16,952 bases of DNA from JARROD01 sp037384225 (GCA_037384225.1 JARROD010000058.1:1-16952); one strand, 5' to 3'; counted from the stretch's first letter, positions 5,901 through 14,838 are shown. Made by a program: numbers and translations. Notes: generated by a model not told the origin, from the letters alone.

Positions 5901-8900
5901 ATGAGTCAGTTCTTAGACAAATTGCGATTTTTCAAAGTGAAAAAACAAGAGTTTGCCGGCGATCATGGCGTAACAGTCAACGAAAGCAGAAGCTGGGAAG
6001 ATGGCTATCGCCGACGCTGGCAGCACGATAAAATTATACGTTCTACACATGGTGTCAATTGTACAGGTTCCTGTAGCTGGAAAATTTATGTCAAAGACGG
6101 CTTGGTGACCTGGGAAACACAACAGACCGATTATCCGCGCACACGCCCGGAATTACCGAATCACGAGCCCCGTGGGTGCCCCCGTGGGGCCAGTTATTCC
6201 TGGTATATTTATAGTGCAAATCGCCTCAAGTATCCCAAAGTCCGCAAAGCGCTATTGCAATTGTGGCGCGATGCCCGGAAACAGTTTAGCGATCCGGTGG
6301 AGGCCTGGGCATCTATAGTGTCAGACCCGGTGAAAGCCAGATCGTACAAATCACGTCGCGGATTGGGCGGTATGGTGCGTTCAGACTGGAACGAAGTCAA
6401 TGATATTATCGCCGCTTCAAATATCTACACCGCTAAAACCTACGGGCCTGATCGCATAACGGGCTTTTCGCCAATTCCAGCGATGTCCATGGTGTCTTAT
6501 GCTGCCGGCGCGCGGTACTTATCTTTGATCGGCGGCAACTGTTTAAGTTTTTACGACTGGTATTGTGATTTGCCGCCGGCCTCTCCCCAGATTTGGGGAG
6601 AGCAAACAGATGTGCCTGAATCGGCGGACTGGTATAACTCGGGATATATCATTGCCTGGGGATCAAACGTCCCACAAACGCGAACACCGGATGCGCATTT
6701 CTTTACAGAAGTCCGTTACAAAGGCACAAAAACGGTTTCCATCACACCCGATTACTCAGAAGTAGCGAAACTGACCGACGAGTGGGTCCCGGTAAAACAA
6801 GGCACGGATTCCGCATTTGCAATGGCGATGGGACATGTCATTCTCAAGGAGTTTTACGTCGATAATCACAGCCGTTATTTCAACCATTATGTACGCTCGA
6901 CCACCGACTTTCCCTATCTTGTTCGGTTGGATAAAACCGAACAAGGGTGGACTCAAGGCCGGTTTTTACGCGCAGCCGACTTGGCCGACAATCTTGAACA
7001 GAACAACAATCCGCAGTGGAAAACGGTTGCGATCGACTCTGCAAATGGAAAACTGATTTCACCCAATGGTTCAATAGGCTATCGCTGGGGCGAAAAAGGC
7101 AAGTGGAATATCGAGCAGCGCGATGGGCTTTCCGGTAAAGAGGTTCAATTGCGATTGTCTTTAAAAGACAACAACGATGAAATTGTGGATGTCGCATTCC
7201 CATACTTTGGTGGGCAAAAACACGAATATGATTATTTTAGTCATACTGATCACGGGCCCGTTCAACTACGCAAGGTCCCTGTAAAACGTATATTGCTCGC
7301 AGATGGCAATGAAGCCCTGGTGGCTACAGTTTACGACTTAACACTCGCTAATTATGGCGTCGATAATGGCCTGGGCTGTAACAATTGTGCCGCCTCCTTT
7401 CACGATAACAAACCCTATACGCCGGCGTGGCAGGAAAAAATCACGGGTGTGCCCTGTGATCAGGTCATTAAAATTGCACGGGAATTTGCCACTAACGCTG
7501 AGAAGACCCATGGTAAATCAATGATTATCATAGGCGCTGCCATGAATCACTGGTACAACATGGATATGAATTATCGTGGCGTCATTAACCTGCTGATGAT
7601 GTGTGGCTGTATTGGTCAGTCCGGTGGCGGTTGGGCCCACTATGTAGGACAAGAAAAGTTGCGACCGCAAACAGGCTGGTTGCCACTGGCATTTGCTCTT
7701 GACTGGCAACGTCCACCCCGCCATATGAATGGCACATCCTTTTTTTACAATCATTCCGACCAATGGCGATATGAAAAACTGGATATGGCTGAAGTCGTCT
7801 CTCCGCTAGCGGATAAATCCAAATGGCAAGCGTCCATTATCGACTACAACACCCGTGCTGAACGCATGGGTTGGTTGCCCTCAGCTCCGCAATTGGCCAC
7901 AAATCCCCTGAAAATATGCGCCGCCGCAAAAGCACAAGGCATGGATCCCAAAGACTATGTGATTGATGCCTTAAAAACACAAAAGCTAAGTTTCGCCTGT
8001 GAAGATCCGGACAATCCACAAAATTTCCCGCGCAACCTATTTGTATGGCGCTCGAATTTGCTGGGTTCTTCCGGAAAGGGCCATGAATACATGTTGCGTC
8101 ATTTATTAGGGACTAAGCACGGACTGCAAGGCAAAGACTTAGGTGAGAGTAACGGCAAAATGCCCGAAGATGTTGTTTGGCATAAACAAGCGCCTGAAGG
8201 CAAGATTGACTTGGTTGTCACGCTCGATTTCCGTATGTCTTCGACCTGTTTGTATTCTGATATAGTCCTTCCCACAGCGACCTGGTACGAGAAGGACGAT
8301 ATGAACACCTCGGATATGCATCCGTTTATCCACCCCCTGTCTAAAGCTGTGGATCCGGTGTGGGAATCGCGTTCAGACTGGGATATTTTTAAAGGTATCG
8401 CCAAACGTTTTTCTGAACTCGTACCCGGGCATTTGGGGCTGGAAAAAGATTTTGTCACCGTACCTTTGCAACACGATACCCCGGCAGAGCTTGCGCAACC
8501 GGATGGGGTAAAGGCCTGGTGGAACGGGGAATGCGATTTAGTTCCGGGGAAAACCGCGCCAAATATGGTTGTGGTTGAGCGTGATTATCCCAATACCTAT
8601 AAAAGATTTACTTCTCTGGGGCCGTTAATGGAAAAGCTTGGCAACGGCGGCAAGGGTATTAATTGGAACACGGATGAAGAGGTTGAATTTCTCGGTAAGC
8701 TAAATTATGTCCACACAGAAGAAGGCGCACATAAAGGCCGTCCAAAAATCGAGAGCGCTATCGACGCCGCTGAAGTGATTTTGTCGCTTGCACCGGAAAC
8801 CAATGGTCATGTGGCGGTAAAAGCGTGGCAGGCGCTTGGTCAGGTTACCGGTTTAGACCACGTTCATCTCGCCAGGCCTAAAGAGGAAGAAAAAATCCGC

Positions 8901-9650
8901 TTTCGTGATCTACAGGCTCAACCGCGAAAGATTATCAGTTCCCCAACCTGGTCCGGGCTGGAGGATGAGCATGTTTCCTACAATGCCGGTTACACCAATG
9001 TACATGAGCAGATTCCGTGGCGTACGGTAACCGGACGGCAACAGTTTTATCAGGATCATGAATGGATGCGCGATTTTGGCGAAACCCAATGTCTGTACAA
9101 GCCGCCGGTGAATTTAAAAACGATTGCGCCCATCCTCGGCGCTAAACCCAACGGTAACAAAGAGCTCGTTCTCAATTGGATTACGCCCCATCAGAAATGG
9201 GGCATACACTCAACCTATTCCGATAATTTATTGATGTTGACCCTTTCCCGCGGTGGACCGATTATTTGGTTAAGTGAAAACGATGCCCGTGCCGGTGGTA
9301 TTGAAGATAACGACTGGATTGAAGCGTTTAATGTCAACGGCGCTATTGCCGCACGCGCAGTGGTTTCTCAGCGCGTCCCCAAGGGTATGACTATGATGTA
9401 CCACGCACAGGAACGTATTATCAATGTACCCGGCTCTGAAATTACCCACACCCGTGGAGGTATGCACAACTCGGTGACTCGAATAGTCATGAAACCGACG
9501 CACATGATTGGTGGTTACGCGCAACAGGCATACGGTTTTAATTATTACGGGACGGTGGGCTGTAATAGAGACGAGTTTGTGGTTATTCGCAAAATGGCAA
9601 ACGTCGACTGGCTGGATGAGCACGGCAGTGAATGGAAGAGGAGCGTGTAA
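5901..9650 (+). CDS. narG: Respiratory nitrate reductase alpha subunit NarG
   Basis: Catalytic subunit of 1249 aa that reduces nitrate to nitrite at a Mo-bis-MGD centre on the cytoplasmic face of the membrane. The N-terminus MSQFLDKLRFFKVKKQEFAG is the uncleaved Tat-like remnant typical of NarG. The FS0 [4Fe-4S] ligands H50, C54, C58 and C93 (STHGVNCTGSCSWK, EPRGCPRGAS) fall at the E. coli positions. The Mo-ligand aspartate lies in SFYDWYCDLPPASPQ (D223 by my count, D222 in E. coli). Length matches the family (1247 in E. coli) and there is no frameshift. The ATG at 5901 follows a CAGGA ribosome-binding site. First gene of narGHJI, behind the FNR and NarL sites; its TAA overlaps the narH ATG by one base. 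Confidence 0.97.
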   Translation: MSQFLDKLRFFKVKKQEFAGDHGVTVNESRSWEDGYRRRWQHDKIIRSTHGVNCTGSCSWKIYVKDGLVTWETQQTDYPRTRPELPNHEPRGCPRGASYSWYIYSANRLKYPKVRKALLQLWRDARKQFSDPVEAWASIVSDPVKARSYKSRRGLGGMVRSDWNEVNDIIAASNIYTAKTYGPDRITGFSPIPAMSMVSYAAGARYLSLIGGNCLSFYDWYCDLPPASPQIWGEQTDVPESADWYNSGYIIAWGSNVPQTRTPDAHFFTEVRYKGTKTVSITPDYSEVAKLTDEWVPVKQGTDSAFAMAMGHVILKEFYVDNHSRYFNHYVRSTTDFPYLVRLDKTEQGWTQGRFLRAADLADNLEQNNNPQWKTVAIDSANGKLISPNGSIGYRWGEKGKWNIEQRDGLSGKEVQLRLSLKDNNDEIVDVAFPYFGGQKHEYDYFSHTDHGPVQLRKVPVKRILLADGNEALVATVYDLTLANYGVDNGLGCNNCAASFHDNKPYTPAWQEKITGVPCDQVIKIAREFATNAEKTHGKSMIIIGAAMNHWYNMDMNYRGVINLLMMCGCIGQSGGGWAHYVGQEKLRPQTGWLPLAFALDWQRPPRHMNGTSFFYNHSDQWRYEKLDMAEVVSPLADKSKWQASIIDYNTRAERMGWLPSAPQLATNPLKICAAAKAQGMDPKDYVIDALKTQKLSFACEDPDNPQNFPRNLFVWRSNLLGSSGKGHEYMLRHLLGTKHGLQGKDLGESNGKMPEDVVWHKQAPEGKIDLVVTLDFRMSSTCLYSDIVLPTATWYEKDDMNTSDMHPFIHPLSKAVDPVWESRSDWDIFKGIAKRFSELVPGHLGLEKDFVTVPLQHDTPAELAQPDGVKAWWNGECDLVPGKTAPNMVVVERDYPNTYKRFTSLGPLMEKLGNGGKGINWNTDEEVEFLGKLNYVHTEEGAHKGRPKIESAIDAAEVILSLAPETNGHVAVKAWQALGQVTGLDHVHLARPKEEEKIRFRDLQAQPRKIISSPTWSGLEDEHVSYNAGYTNVHEQIPWRTVTGRQQFYQDHEWMRDFGETQCLYKPPVNLKTIAPILGAKPNGNKELVLNWITPHQKWGIHSTYSDNLLMLTLSRGGPIIWLSENDARAGGIEDNDWIEAFNVNGAIAARAVVSQRVPKGMTMMYHAQERIINVPGSEITHTRGGMHNSVTRIVMKPTHMIGGYAQQAYGFNYYGTVGCNRDEFVVIRKMANVDWLDEHGSEWKRSV

Positions 9651-11209
9651 TGAAAGTACGAGCACAGATTGGTATGGTGTTGAACCTTGACAAGTGTATT
9701 GGTTGCCACACCTGTTCCATTACCTGTAAAAACGTCTGGAGCAGTCGCGATGGCGTGGAATACGCATGGTTTAACAATGTGGAAACAAAACCGGGCGTTG
9801 GTTTTCCGAAACAGTGGGAAAATCAGGACAAGTGGAACGGCGGTTGGGTACGCAATAAAAGCGGTAAGCTAGAGCCAAAGCAAGGGGGCAAGCTCCGGAT
9901 GTTAGCCAATATCTTTGGCAACCCCGACTTGCCTGAAATTGATGAATACTATGAACCCTTTGATTTTGACTACGAACACCTGCATACCGCTCCCGACTCG
10001 AAACATCAACCAGTGGCGCGACCGCGTTCACTTGTCAGCGGTCAACGCATGGAGAAGATTAACTGGGGACCGAATTGGGAAGAAATTCTCGGCACGGAAT
10101 TTGAAAAAAGAAAGGTCGATAAAAATTTTGATGAAGTCGTGCAAAAAGACATTTATGGCGAGTTTGAAAAAACGTTCATGATGTATTTGCCGCGTCTGTG
10201 TGAGCACTGTTTGAACCCATCGTGTGTTGCCAGCTGCCCGAGTGGTGCCATCTACAAGCGTGAGGAAGATGGCATTGTGTTAATCGATCAGGACAAGTGC
10301 CGCGGCTGGCGTATGTGCGTTTCGGGGTGCCCTTACAAAAAAATCTATTATAACTGGAAATCGGGAAAATCAGAAAAATGTATTTTTTGCTATCCTCGTA
10401 TTGAATCGGGACAGCCTACCGTTTGCTCAGAGACCTGTGTGGGTAGAATTCGCTACCTTGGCGTATTACTATACGATGCGGATCGTATTGAACAAGCGGC
10501 AAGCGTTGAAGTGGAAAAAGATTTATACGAGGCGCAGTTGGATATTTTTCTCAACCCCAACGATCCTGAAGTGCAAAGAGCCGCGGCTAAAGAAGGCATT
10601 CCCGACAGCTGGTTAGAAGCGGCGAAGGCATCACCCGTGTATAAAATGGCGGTGGACTGGAAAGTTGCATTACCCTTGCACCCGGAATATCGAACGCTGC
10701 CGATGGTTTGGTATGTGCCGCCCTTGTCACCTATACAAAATGCGGTGGAAAATGGCCGTATTGGTATGGATGGGGTTATTCCCGACCTCAAGTCATTGCG
10801 AATCCCCATCAAATATCTGGCCAACCTTCTTACCGCCGGAAATGAAGCGCCCGTACTCTCGGCGCTTGAAAGATTATTGACGATGCGATCATTTAAACGC
10901 TCACAGCTTGTCGACGGTATTGAAGATTTATCTGTGTTGCAAAAAGCAGGGCTAAGCCGGGAACATGTGGAAGAGATGTATCGTTACCTGGCCATTGCCA
11001 ATTATGAAGATCGCTTTGTTATTCCCACCAGCCATCGCAGCTATGCAGAAGAGGCATACAGTATGAAAAGCAGTTGCGGTTTTAGTTTTGGCAACGGTTG
11101 CAGCGATGGTTACAGTAACGGGAACTTGTTTGGTGCCAGAAAGCCCGGTAGTCGACAACAAATTGATCTGGCGAGGGAAATCAAAGTCGTACAGGTGGAG
11201 GATGAATAA
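9650..11209 (+). CDS. narH: Respiratory nitrate reductase beta subunit NarH
   Basis: Iron-sulfur electron-transfer subunit of 519 aa that passes electrons from NarI haems to NarG. I start it at the ATG of TAATG (9650), preceded by GAAGAGGAG and giving MKVRAQIGMVLNLDKCIGCH; the earlier in-frame start at 9632 lies inside narG. Cluster cysteines are clear: C16, C19, C22 and C26 (CIGCHTCSITC), then CEHCLNPSCVASCP, then CRGWRMCVSGCP, where tryptophan replaces one cysteine as in every NarH with a [3Fe-4S] cluster, then CIFCYPRIESGQPTVCSETC. The C-terminus is variable, with a Gly/Ser/Cys-rich stretch (SSCGFSFGNGCSDGYSNGN) followed by a charged tail. Overlaps narJ by one base. Confidence 0.97.
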   Translation: MKVRAQIGMVLNLDKCIGCHTCSITCKNVWSSRDGVEYAWFNNVETKPGVGFPKQWENQDKWNGGWVRNKSGKLEPKQGGKLRMLANIFGNPDLPEIDEYYEPFDFDYEHLHTAPDSKHQPVARPRSLVSGQRMEKINWGPNWEEILGTEFEKRKVDKNFDEVVQKDIYGEFEKTFMMYLPRLCEHCLNPSCVASCPSGAIYKREEDGIVLIDQDKCRGWRMCVSGCPYKKIYYNWKSGKSEKCIFCYPRIESGQPTVCSETCVGRIRYLGVLLYDADRIEQAASVEVEKDLYEAQLDIFLNPNDPEVQRAAAKEGIPDSWLEAAKASPVYKMAVDWKVALPLHPEYRTLPMVWYVPPLSPIQNAVENGRIGMDGVIPDLKSLRIPIKYLANLLTAGNEAPVLSALERLLTMRSFKRSQLVDGIEDLSVLQKAGLSREHVEEMYRYLAIANYEDRFVIPTSHRSYAEEAYSMKSSCGFSFGNGCSDGYSNGNLFGARKPGSRQQIDLAREIKVVQVEDE

Positions 11210-11946
11210 TGTTATTGCTTAACGTTATTTCAGTTTTGTTAGATTATCCAGATTCAACATTGAGCGAATGTGAAGATGAAATAATAGGTATAGTAGAAGC
11301 TTCTGATCTAAGTTTGGCTTTGCGGAGCAGGTTAATTGGTTTTATTGACCACCATGCAAGGCTGGATTTACTTGATTGGCAGGCACAATACGATGCGCTA
11401 TTTGAGCGCGGTCGTTCATTGGGGCTTTGGCTGTTTGAACACGTGCATGGCGAGTCGAGGGACCGTGGACAAGCCATGGTGGATTTAGTGAATATGTACC
11501 ATCAGGCGGGACTCGAACTTAAACAAGCGCAACTGCCTGACTATATACCACTCTATCTGGAATTTATTGCCACACAGGGTGAAGAAAACGCCAAAGCATG
11601 GCTATTGGATGTGGAACATATTCTCGCTTTATTGCACTGCCGCTTGGAAAAACGCGAAAGCGACTATGCAGTTTTGTTTGAGGCCTTGTTACAACTTGCG
11701 GGCGGTTGTGTCAACTTAAACGAAATTCGTGCCCAGGTTGATAAAGAAAAACCTGACAATACAGCAAAAGCCATTGATAAAGCCTGGGTAGAAGAGGAAG
11801 TTACTTTTAGCAATCAATCTCCCAGCAAGCGCTGCGGTCAACTTGTCCGGCGTCCCTCACATGCTCAACAATCTGACCGGGATGTGCCTTTGAACTGGGT
11901 TGATCCCAGACAGCATGCAAAAGTAACCAAAGGAGCTGTAAAGTGA
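11209..11946 (+). CDS. narJ: Nitrate reductase assembly chaperone NarJ
   Basis: Cytoplasmic chaperone of 245 aa of the NarJ/TorD-type (Nitrate_red_del) family. It binds apo-NarG and is needed for cofactor insertion and membrane docking, and is not part of the final enzyme. The diagnostic block FERGRSLGLWLFEHVHGESR followed by DRGQAMVDL is present at about 64-92, and the N-terminus LNVISVLLDYPDS fits the family (236 aa in E. coli). The C-terminal quarter is basic and probably disordered. The ATG shares one base with the narH stop, and its TGA overlaps the narI GTG by 4 nt, a translationally coupled arrangement. Confidence 0.95.
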   Translation: MLLLNVISVLLDYPDSTLSECEDEIIGIVEASDLSLALRSRLIGFIDHHARLDLLDWQAQYDALFERGRSLGLWLFEHVHGESRDRGQAMVDLVNMYHQAGLELKQAQLPDYIPLYLEFIATQGEENAKAWLLDVEHILALLHCRLEKRESDYAVLFEALLQLAGGCVNLNEIRAQVDKEKPDNTAKAIDKAWVEEEVTFSNQSPSKRCGQLVRRPSHAQQSDRDVPLNWVDPRQHAKVTKGAVK

Positions 11947-12641
11947 ATCCCTTTAATCATTTTTTATTTGGTATTTACCCTTATATAGCAATAACCGTTT
12001 TTTTGCTGGGTTCCCTTGTGCGCTACGATCGTGAGCAGTACACCTGGAAGACTGGCTCGAGCCAATTATTGGAAAGTAAGCAGTTGCGACGAGGCAGTGT
12101 GCCTTTTCATGTGGGGGTAATTGCGGTACTGGCGGGTCATTTTGTCGGGCTATTAACACCGCATCAGGTATGGCACTTCCTTGGTATCAGTGCGGGCGTG
12201 AAGCAGGTATTCGCCATGGCAATGGGGGGGATTTTTGGTCTGGTGTGTTTATATGGTCTGCTAATACTTATTCACCGTCGATTAACCAATAGCAGGGTCA
12301 GAGCGACAAGTTCCACTATGGATATCACCATTCTTTTGTTGCTATTGGTGCAATTGTTATTGGGACTGGGGTCTATCTTCGTATCGGCAGGGCACCTTGA
12401 CGGTCAGGAAATGTTAAAACTTATGAGTTGGGCACAGAATATAGCCATATTCAATGGTGCTGAAGCAGCGGCCAGTATTGCGCCTGTACACTGGATTTTT
12501 AAAATACATGTTTTCCTAGGAATGACGTTATTTGTTGTCTTTCCCTTTAGCCGTTTAGTTCATGTATGGAGCGTTCCGGTTAAATACTTAGGGCGCAATT
12601 ATCAGGTCGTACGCGCTGGAGCCCGGGCTTCAAAAATATAA
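11943..12641 (+). CDS. narI: Respiratory nitrate reductase gamma subunit NarI
   Basis: Membrane cytochrome b subunit of 232 aa that oxidises quinol at the periplasmic side and feeds NarH through two haems b. It has five hydrophobic segments. The four haem-ligand histidines match E. coli NarI: H56 and H66 (VPFHVGVIAVLAGHFVG), H189 and H207 (KIHVFLGMTLFVVF, then LVHVWS). The start is GTG within GTGA, overlapping the narJ stop by 4 nt, after a good AAAGGAG. Last gene of the operon; the transcript then runs into palindromic and repetitive DNA, with no T-tailed terminator visible. Confidence 0.96.
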   Translation: MNPFNHFLFGIYPYIAITVFLLGSLVRYDREQYTWKTGSSQLLESKQLRRGSVPFHVGVIAVLAGHFVGLLTPHQVWHFLGISAGVKQVFAMAMGGIFGLVCLYGLLILIHRRLTNSRVRATSSTMDITILLLLLVQLLLGLGSIFVSAGHLDGQEMLKLMSWAQNIAIFNGAEAAASIAPVHWIFKIHVFLGMTLFVVFPFSRLVHVWSVPVKYLGRNYQVVRAGARASKI

Positions 12642-12657
12642 GAAAAGCCCCCATCGT

Positions 12658-12743
12658 GTAACTTCTCAATAACCCGGGGTATTTGTGCCTTCGATCCGGA
12701 CGTCCGCCTGACACTGTGCTTACCCCGGGTTATTGAGAAGCTA
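12658..12743. mobile_element. 86-bp palindromic insertion with 9-bp target duplication
   Basis: The arms CTTCTCAATAACCCGGGGTA (12662-12681) and 12721-12740 are a perfect 20-bp inverted repeat around a 39-nt loop. Immediately outside the 86-bp unit is a direct repeat, CCCCATCGT at 12649-12657 and again at 12744-12752, exactly as expected of a 9-bp target-site duplication. The duplicated 9-mer is the head of the 75-nt dispersed repeat, so the palindrome appears to have inserted into that repeat. It has no coding capacity. A terminator-like or processing hairpin for narGHJI is a possible side effect. Confidence 0.6.
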
Positions 12744-12744
12744 C

Positions 12745-12820
12745 CCCATCGTTGCATAAATTTTCGAACTCGGAAGCTTTTAGCGCGGTTTTTTCAGCAC
12801 CGCACGGCGTTTTTTCTGGA
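12745..12820 (+). repeat. 75-nt dispersed repeat, copy 2
   Basis: It starts CCCATCGTTGCATAAATTTT and ends TTTTTTCTGGA. It aligns end to end with the minus strand of 3559-3633, conserving TAAATTTTCGA, AAGCTTTTAG and CGGCG. The two copies are in inverse orientation and bracket narX-narGHJI. Its head is duplicated by the 86-bp insertion. Confidence 0.7.
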
Positions 12821-12836
12821 TTGGGCATAGTCATTT

Positions 12837-12881
12837 TACGTATAGTCCTGCTACGTATAGTCCCGCTACGTATAGTCCTGC
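12837..12881 (+). repeat. 15-bp tandem repeat, three units
   Basis: Three units of TACGTATAGTCCTGC (12837, 12852, 12867), the middle one with a single C for T change. Each contains the palindrome TACGTA. A fragment of a unit (CATAGTC) precedes at 12826. Slippage-prone, intergenic, no known function. Confidence 0.9.
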
Positions 12882-13176
12882 TATGTGATGTTCAGTGTAT
12901 ACGACGGGTTTAAGGTTGGCTGTAAAACAATCCATCTGCAGGAAATATACCCACTATTGCAATAAGCGACAAATAAGAAATAAAGCAAATGTCAGTAAAC
13001 GGGGTGGAAATTAAATAGGAACTCGTGTAAAAACTACGTCACACAAATGTACTAAAAGCAAATATTTATGCCCCATTGTCACCGGTGTGAAATATTGCAT
13101 AGGTATGTTTGGTTCAGCGAATGGATGCCTTACCCGTTGGTCTCTACCGGGCCGATTATTGCAGGAGAAGGTTATA

Positions 13177-14376
13177 ATGTATAAGAAATATTCTGCTGTT
13201 CTGTTAAGCACCGTTACCACTGTGTGTGCTTATGCCAGCGATTTTGCGAGATTGGATGAAGCTTTACCTACGGCGGTCGATGCCGCTTCCATTGCTCCGG
13301 TCTTTGACTTTGATGGCGACGGTTGTCTGCCCAGTGCGGGTATCAGCCGGGTTGGCGATCGAAATGGAGGGTTAAAACCAAGTGGCAGTCTGACGGGCAA
13401 GTGCCGGTCGAAAAATTTTTTGGAATTATCCAATACCGTTCACCGCTATGCGTGTATAGACAGTGGCGGGTTAACATTTTGTGGGCATTTTTACGCGCTA
13501 TATTTTGAAAAAGATCAGTTATTCAGCGGGATTAAAAGTGGCCATCGACACGACTGGGAATACGCGGCGGTCTGGACAACCGACGGTGTGGTGACGCACG
13601 GTAGTTATAGTGCCCATGGTGATCTCACCACAGAAGTTGCTTCCGCATTACCTTTTGAAAATGGTCACCTGAAAATCGTTTACCACAAGGATGGAGTCGC
13701 TACACACGCTTTGCGTTTCGCCAAAACCAATGAAGTAGCTGAAAATCCATACCGCGCTTTTGTGACCCCCACGATTGTCAGCTGGTATGAAATGGTTGGG
13801 GATGGCGTCGGCAACCAAGTGATGCGTGATCTTTTAAATGCTTTTGACTATGGTTCTGCAAATCTGCCGGTGACAGATGGCCGTTTCCTCAGCAGCTTGA
13901 ATGAGTTCAAGCCAGCGGAATATCCGGATTTTAACGACGCCAGTGTTTTTAATTCCAATCCCAATCCTGACGCAGATTCAGAATATTCTCAGTTGGTGAA
14001 TAATACTTCTGAGCTGTGTTTGGATATTGACAATGCTGTTATGGCCAATGGTACCAATGTAATGCAGTGGTACTGCAATGACGGTAGCTGGCAAAGGTGG
14101 CATTATAATCCCGTCAGCGGTCTGATTCGCAGCCAACAAAACCCCACCTATTGCCTGGATAACAGTGGTGACTATGAGAATGGTGCCAATATAATTATCT
14201 GGCGTTGTCGCACCGACAATAACAACCAACGTTTTACCGTGAACGCTGAGGGTTCGATTAGTGTACGTGTTCAGCCTGAGCAGGTGATCGACGGCAATAG
14301 TACCGGTGCCGGTGACAATGTGACTACTTGGTGGAACTGGGGAGGAAGCAACCAACGCTGGACACTCGTTCCCTAA
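13177..14376 (+). CDS. Secreted NLP (NPP1) protein with ricin-type lectin domain
   Basis: Exported protein of 399 aa. The ATG at 13177 follows GCAGGAGAAGG and gives a signal peptide MYKKYSAVLLSTVTTVCAYA, with likely cleavage after residue 20. Residues about 25-255 are a necrosis- and ethylene-inducing-like protein domain with the hallmark heptapeptide GHRHDWE (122-128) and the early cysteine pair (C93, C102). A short linker (NSNPNPDADSEY) leads to a C-terminal ricin-B/CBM13 beta-trefoil (about 270-399) with repeated QxW motifs (QWYCN..WQRW, IWRC...NQRF, SNQRWTLVP). NLPs bind membrane glycosylinositol sphingolipids in plants and can be cytolytic; many microbial members are not toxic, so activity here is inferred. 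The lectin would add glycan binding. It shows no functional link to nitrate respiration. Confidence 0.9.
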   Translation: MYKKYSAVLLSTVTTVCAYASDFARLDEALPTAVDAASIAPVFDFDGDGCLPSAGISRVGDRNGGLKPSGSLTGKCRSKNFLELSNTVHRYACIDSGGLTFCGHFYALYFEKDQLFSGIKSGHRHDWEYAAVWTTDGVVTHGSYSAHGDLTTEVASALPFENGHLKIVYHKDGVATHALRFAKTNEVAENPYRAFVTPTIVSWYEMVGDGVGNQVMRDLLNAFDYGSANLPVTDGRFLSSLNEFKPAEYPDFNDASVFNSNPNPDADSEYSQLVNNTSELCLDIDNAVMANGTNVMQWYCNDGSWQRWHYNPVSGLIRSQQNPTYCLDNSGDYENGANIIIWRCRTDNNNQRFTVNAEGSISVRVQPEQVIDGNSTGAGDNVTTWWNWGGSNQRWTLVP

Positions 14377-14382
14377 GCTATC

Positions 14383-14437
14383 NNNNNNNNNNNNNNNNNN
14401 NNNNNNNNNNNNNNNNNNNNNNNNNNNNNNNNNNNNN
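14383..14437. other. Assembly gap (55 N)
   Basis: Run of N directly after the NLP stop codon. True length unknown. It hides the start of the following membrane-protein gene and any terminator of the NLP gene. Confidence 0.99.
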
Positions 14438-14438
14438 T

Positions 14439-14807
14439 GCCGCCGGCTGCCTGGGCGCCCTCGCCAACAGCCTTACCGTTTGGTTTTTCGGCGATCTGGG
14501 TATTACCCGCTCAGCCGGTGTGTCCATTACTCCATCCCTGTCCGCCGCCTGGCTGTACCCGCGTATTGTTTGGGGTGGCATCTGGGGGCTGGCCTTCGTT
14601 TTTCCTGTGTACCAGTCAAGCGCACTGCTGAAAGGGGCTGTTTTAAGTTTGCTACCGACGGCGGCGCAACTACTGATTATTTATCCCTATAAAACACGCT
14701 ATGGTTTCGGGGGGCTCGGTCTCGGTTTTTATACACCTCTGTTCGTGGCTTTTTTTAACTGGGTTTGGGGGGTTACCACGGCGTTGACAATCAAATACGC
14801 GCGCTGA
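14439..14807 (+). CDS. Conserved small membrane protein, N-terminus lost in gap
   Basis: The 122 readable codons from AAGCLGALANSLTVWFFGDL to the TGA at 14807 form four hydrophobic segments, with conserved-looking turns SAAWLYPRIVWGGIWG and PLFVAFFNWVWG. I recall similar proteins of unknown function in other Proteobacteria, where they begin only some 10-20 residues before this point, so little is missing. The start codon is in the N run. It cannot be a continuation of the NLP gene, which ends in its own TAA at 14376. Function unknown. Confidence 0.7.
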   Translation, partial: AAGCLGALANSLTVWFFGDLGITRSAGVSITPSLSAAWLYPRIVWGGIWGLAFVFPVYQSSALLKGAVLSLLPTAAQLLIIYPYKTRYGFGGLGLGFYTPLFVAFFNWVWGVTTALTIKYAR

Positions 14808-14838
14808 TCGTGCGTTATTTTACCCCATCGTTGCTTTA

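Larger units (their letters stand above)
12642..13176. other. Gene-free region after narI, built of repeats
   Basis: No credible reading frame in this 535-bp gap. Its first 240 bp consist of an 86-bp palindromic insertion, a 75-nt dispersed repeat and a 15-bp tandem repeat (listed separately). From about 12890 to 13160 I see only unremarkable AT-rich sequence that should contain the promoter of the NLP gene; I could not assign -35/-10 boxes, NarL or FNR sites there. Confidence 0.6.

Noticed and set aside
9632..9649. Upstream in-frame start for narH
   Set aside because: It lies within narG and lacks a ribosome-binding site; the TAATG start with GAAGAGGAG and the conserved MKVRAQIGMVLNLDKC ending fits the family.
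12837..12881. CRISPR array
   Set aside because: The 15-bp units are directly adjacent with no unique spacers, and no cas gene is in the window.
14328..14807. Single reading frame linking the NLP region to the membrane protein across the gap
   Set aside because: The join passes through N bases of unknown true length, and the upstream part is an out-of-frame shadow of the NLP gene.
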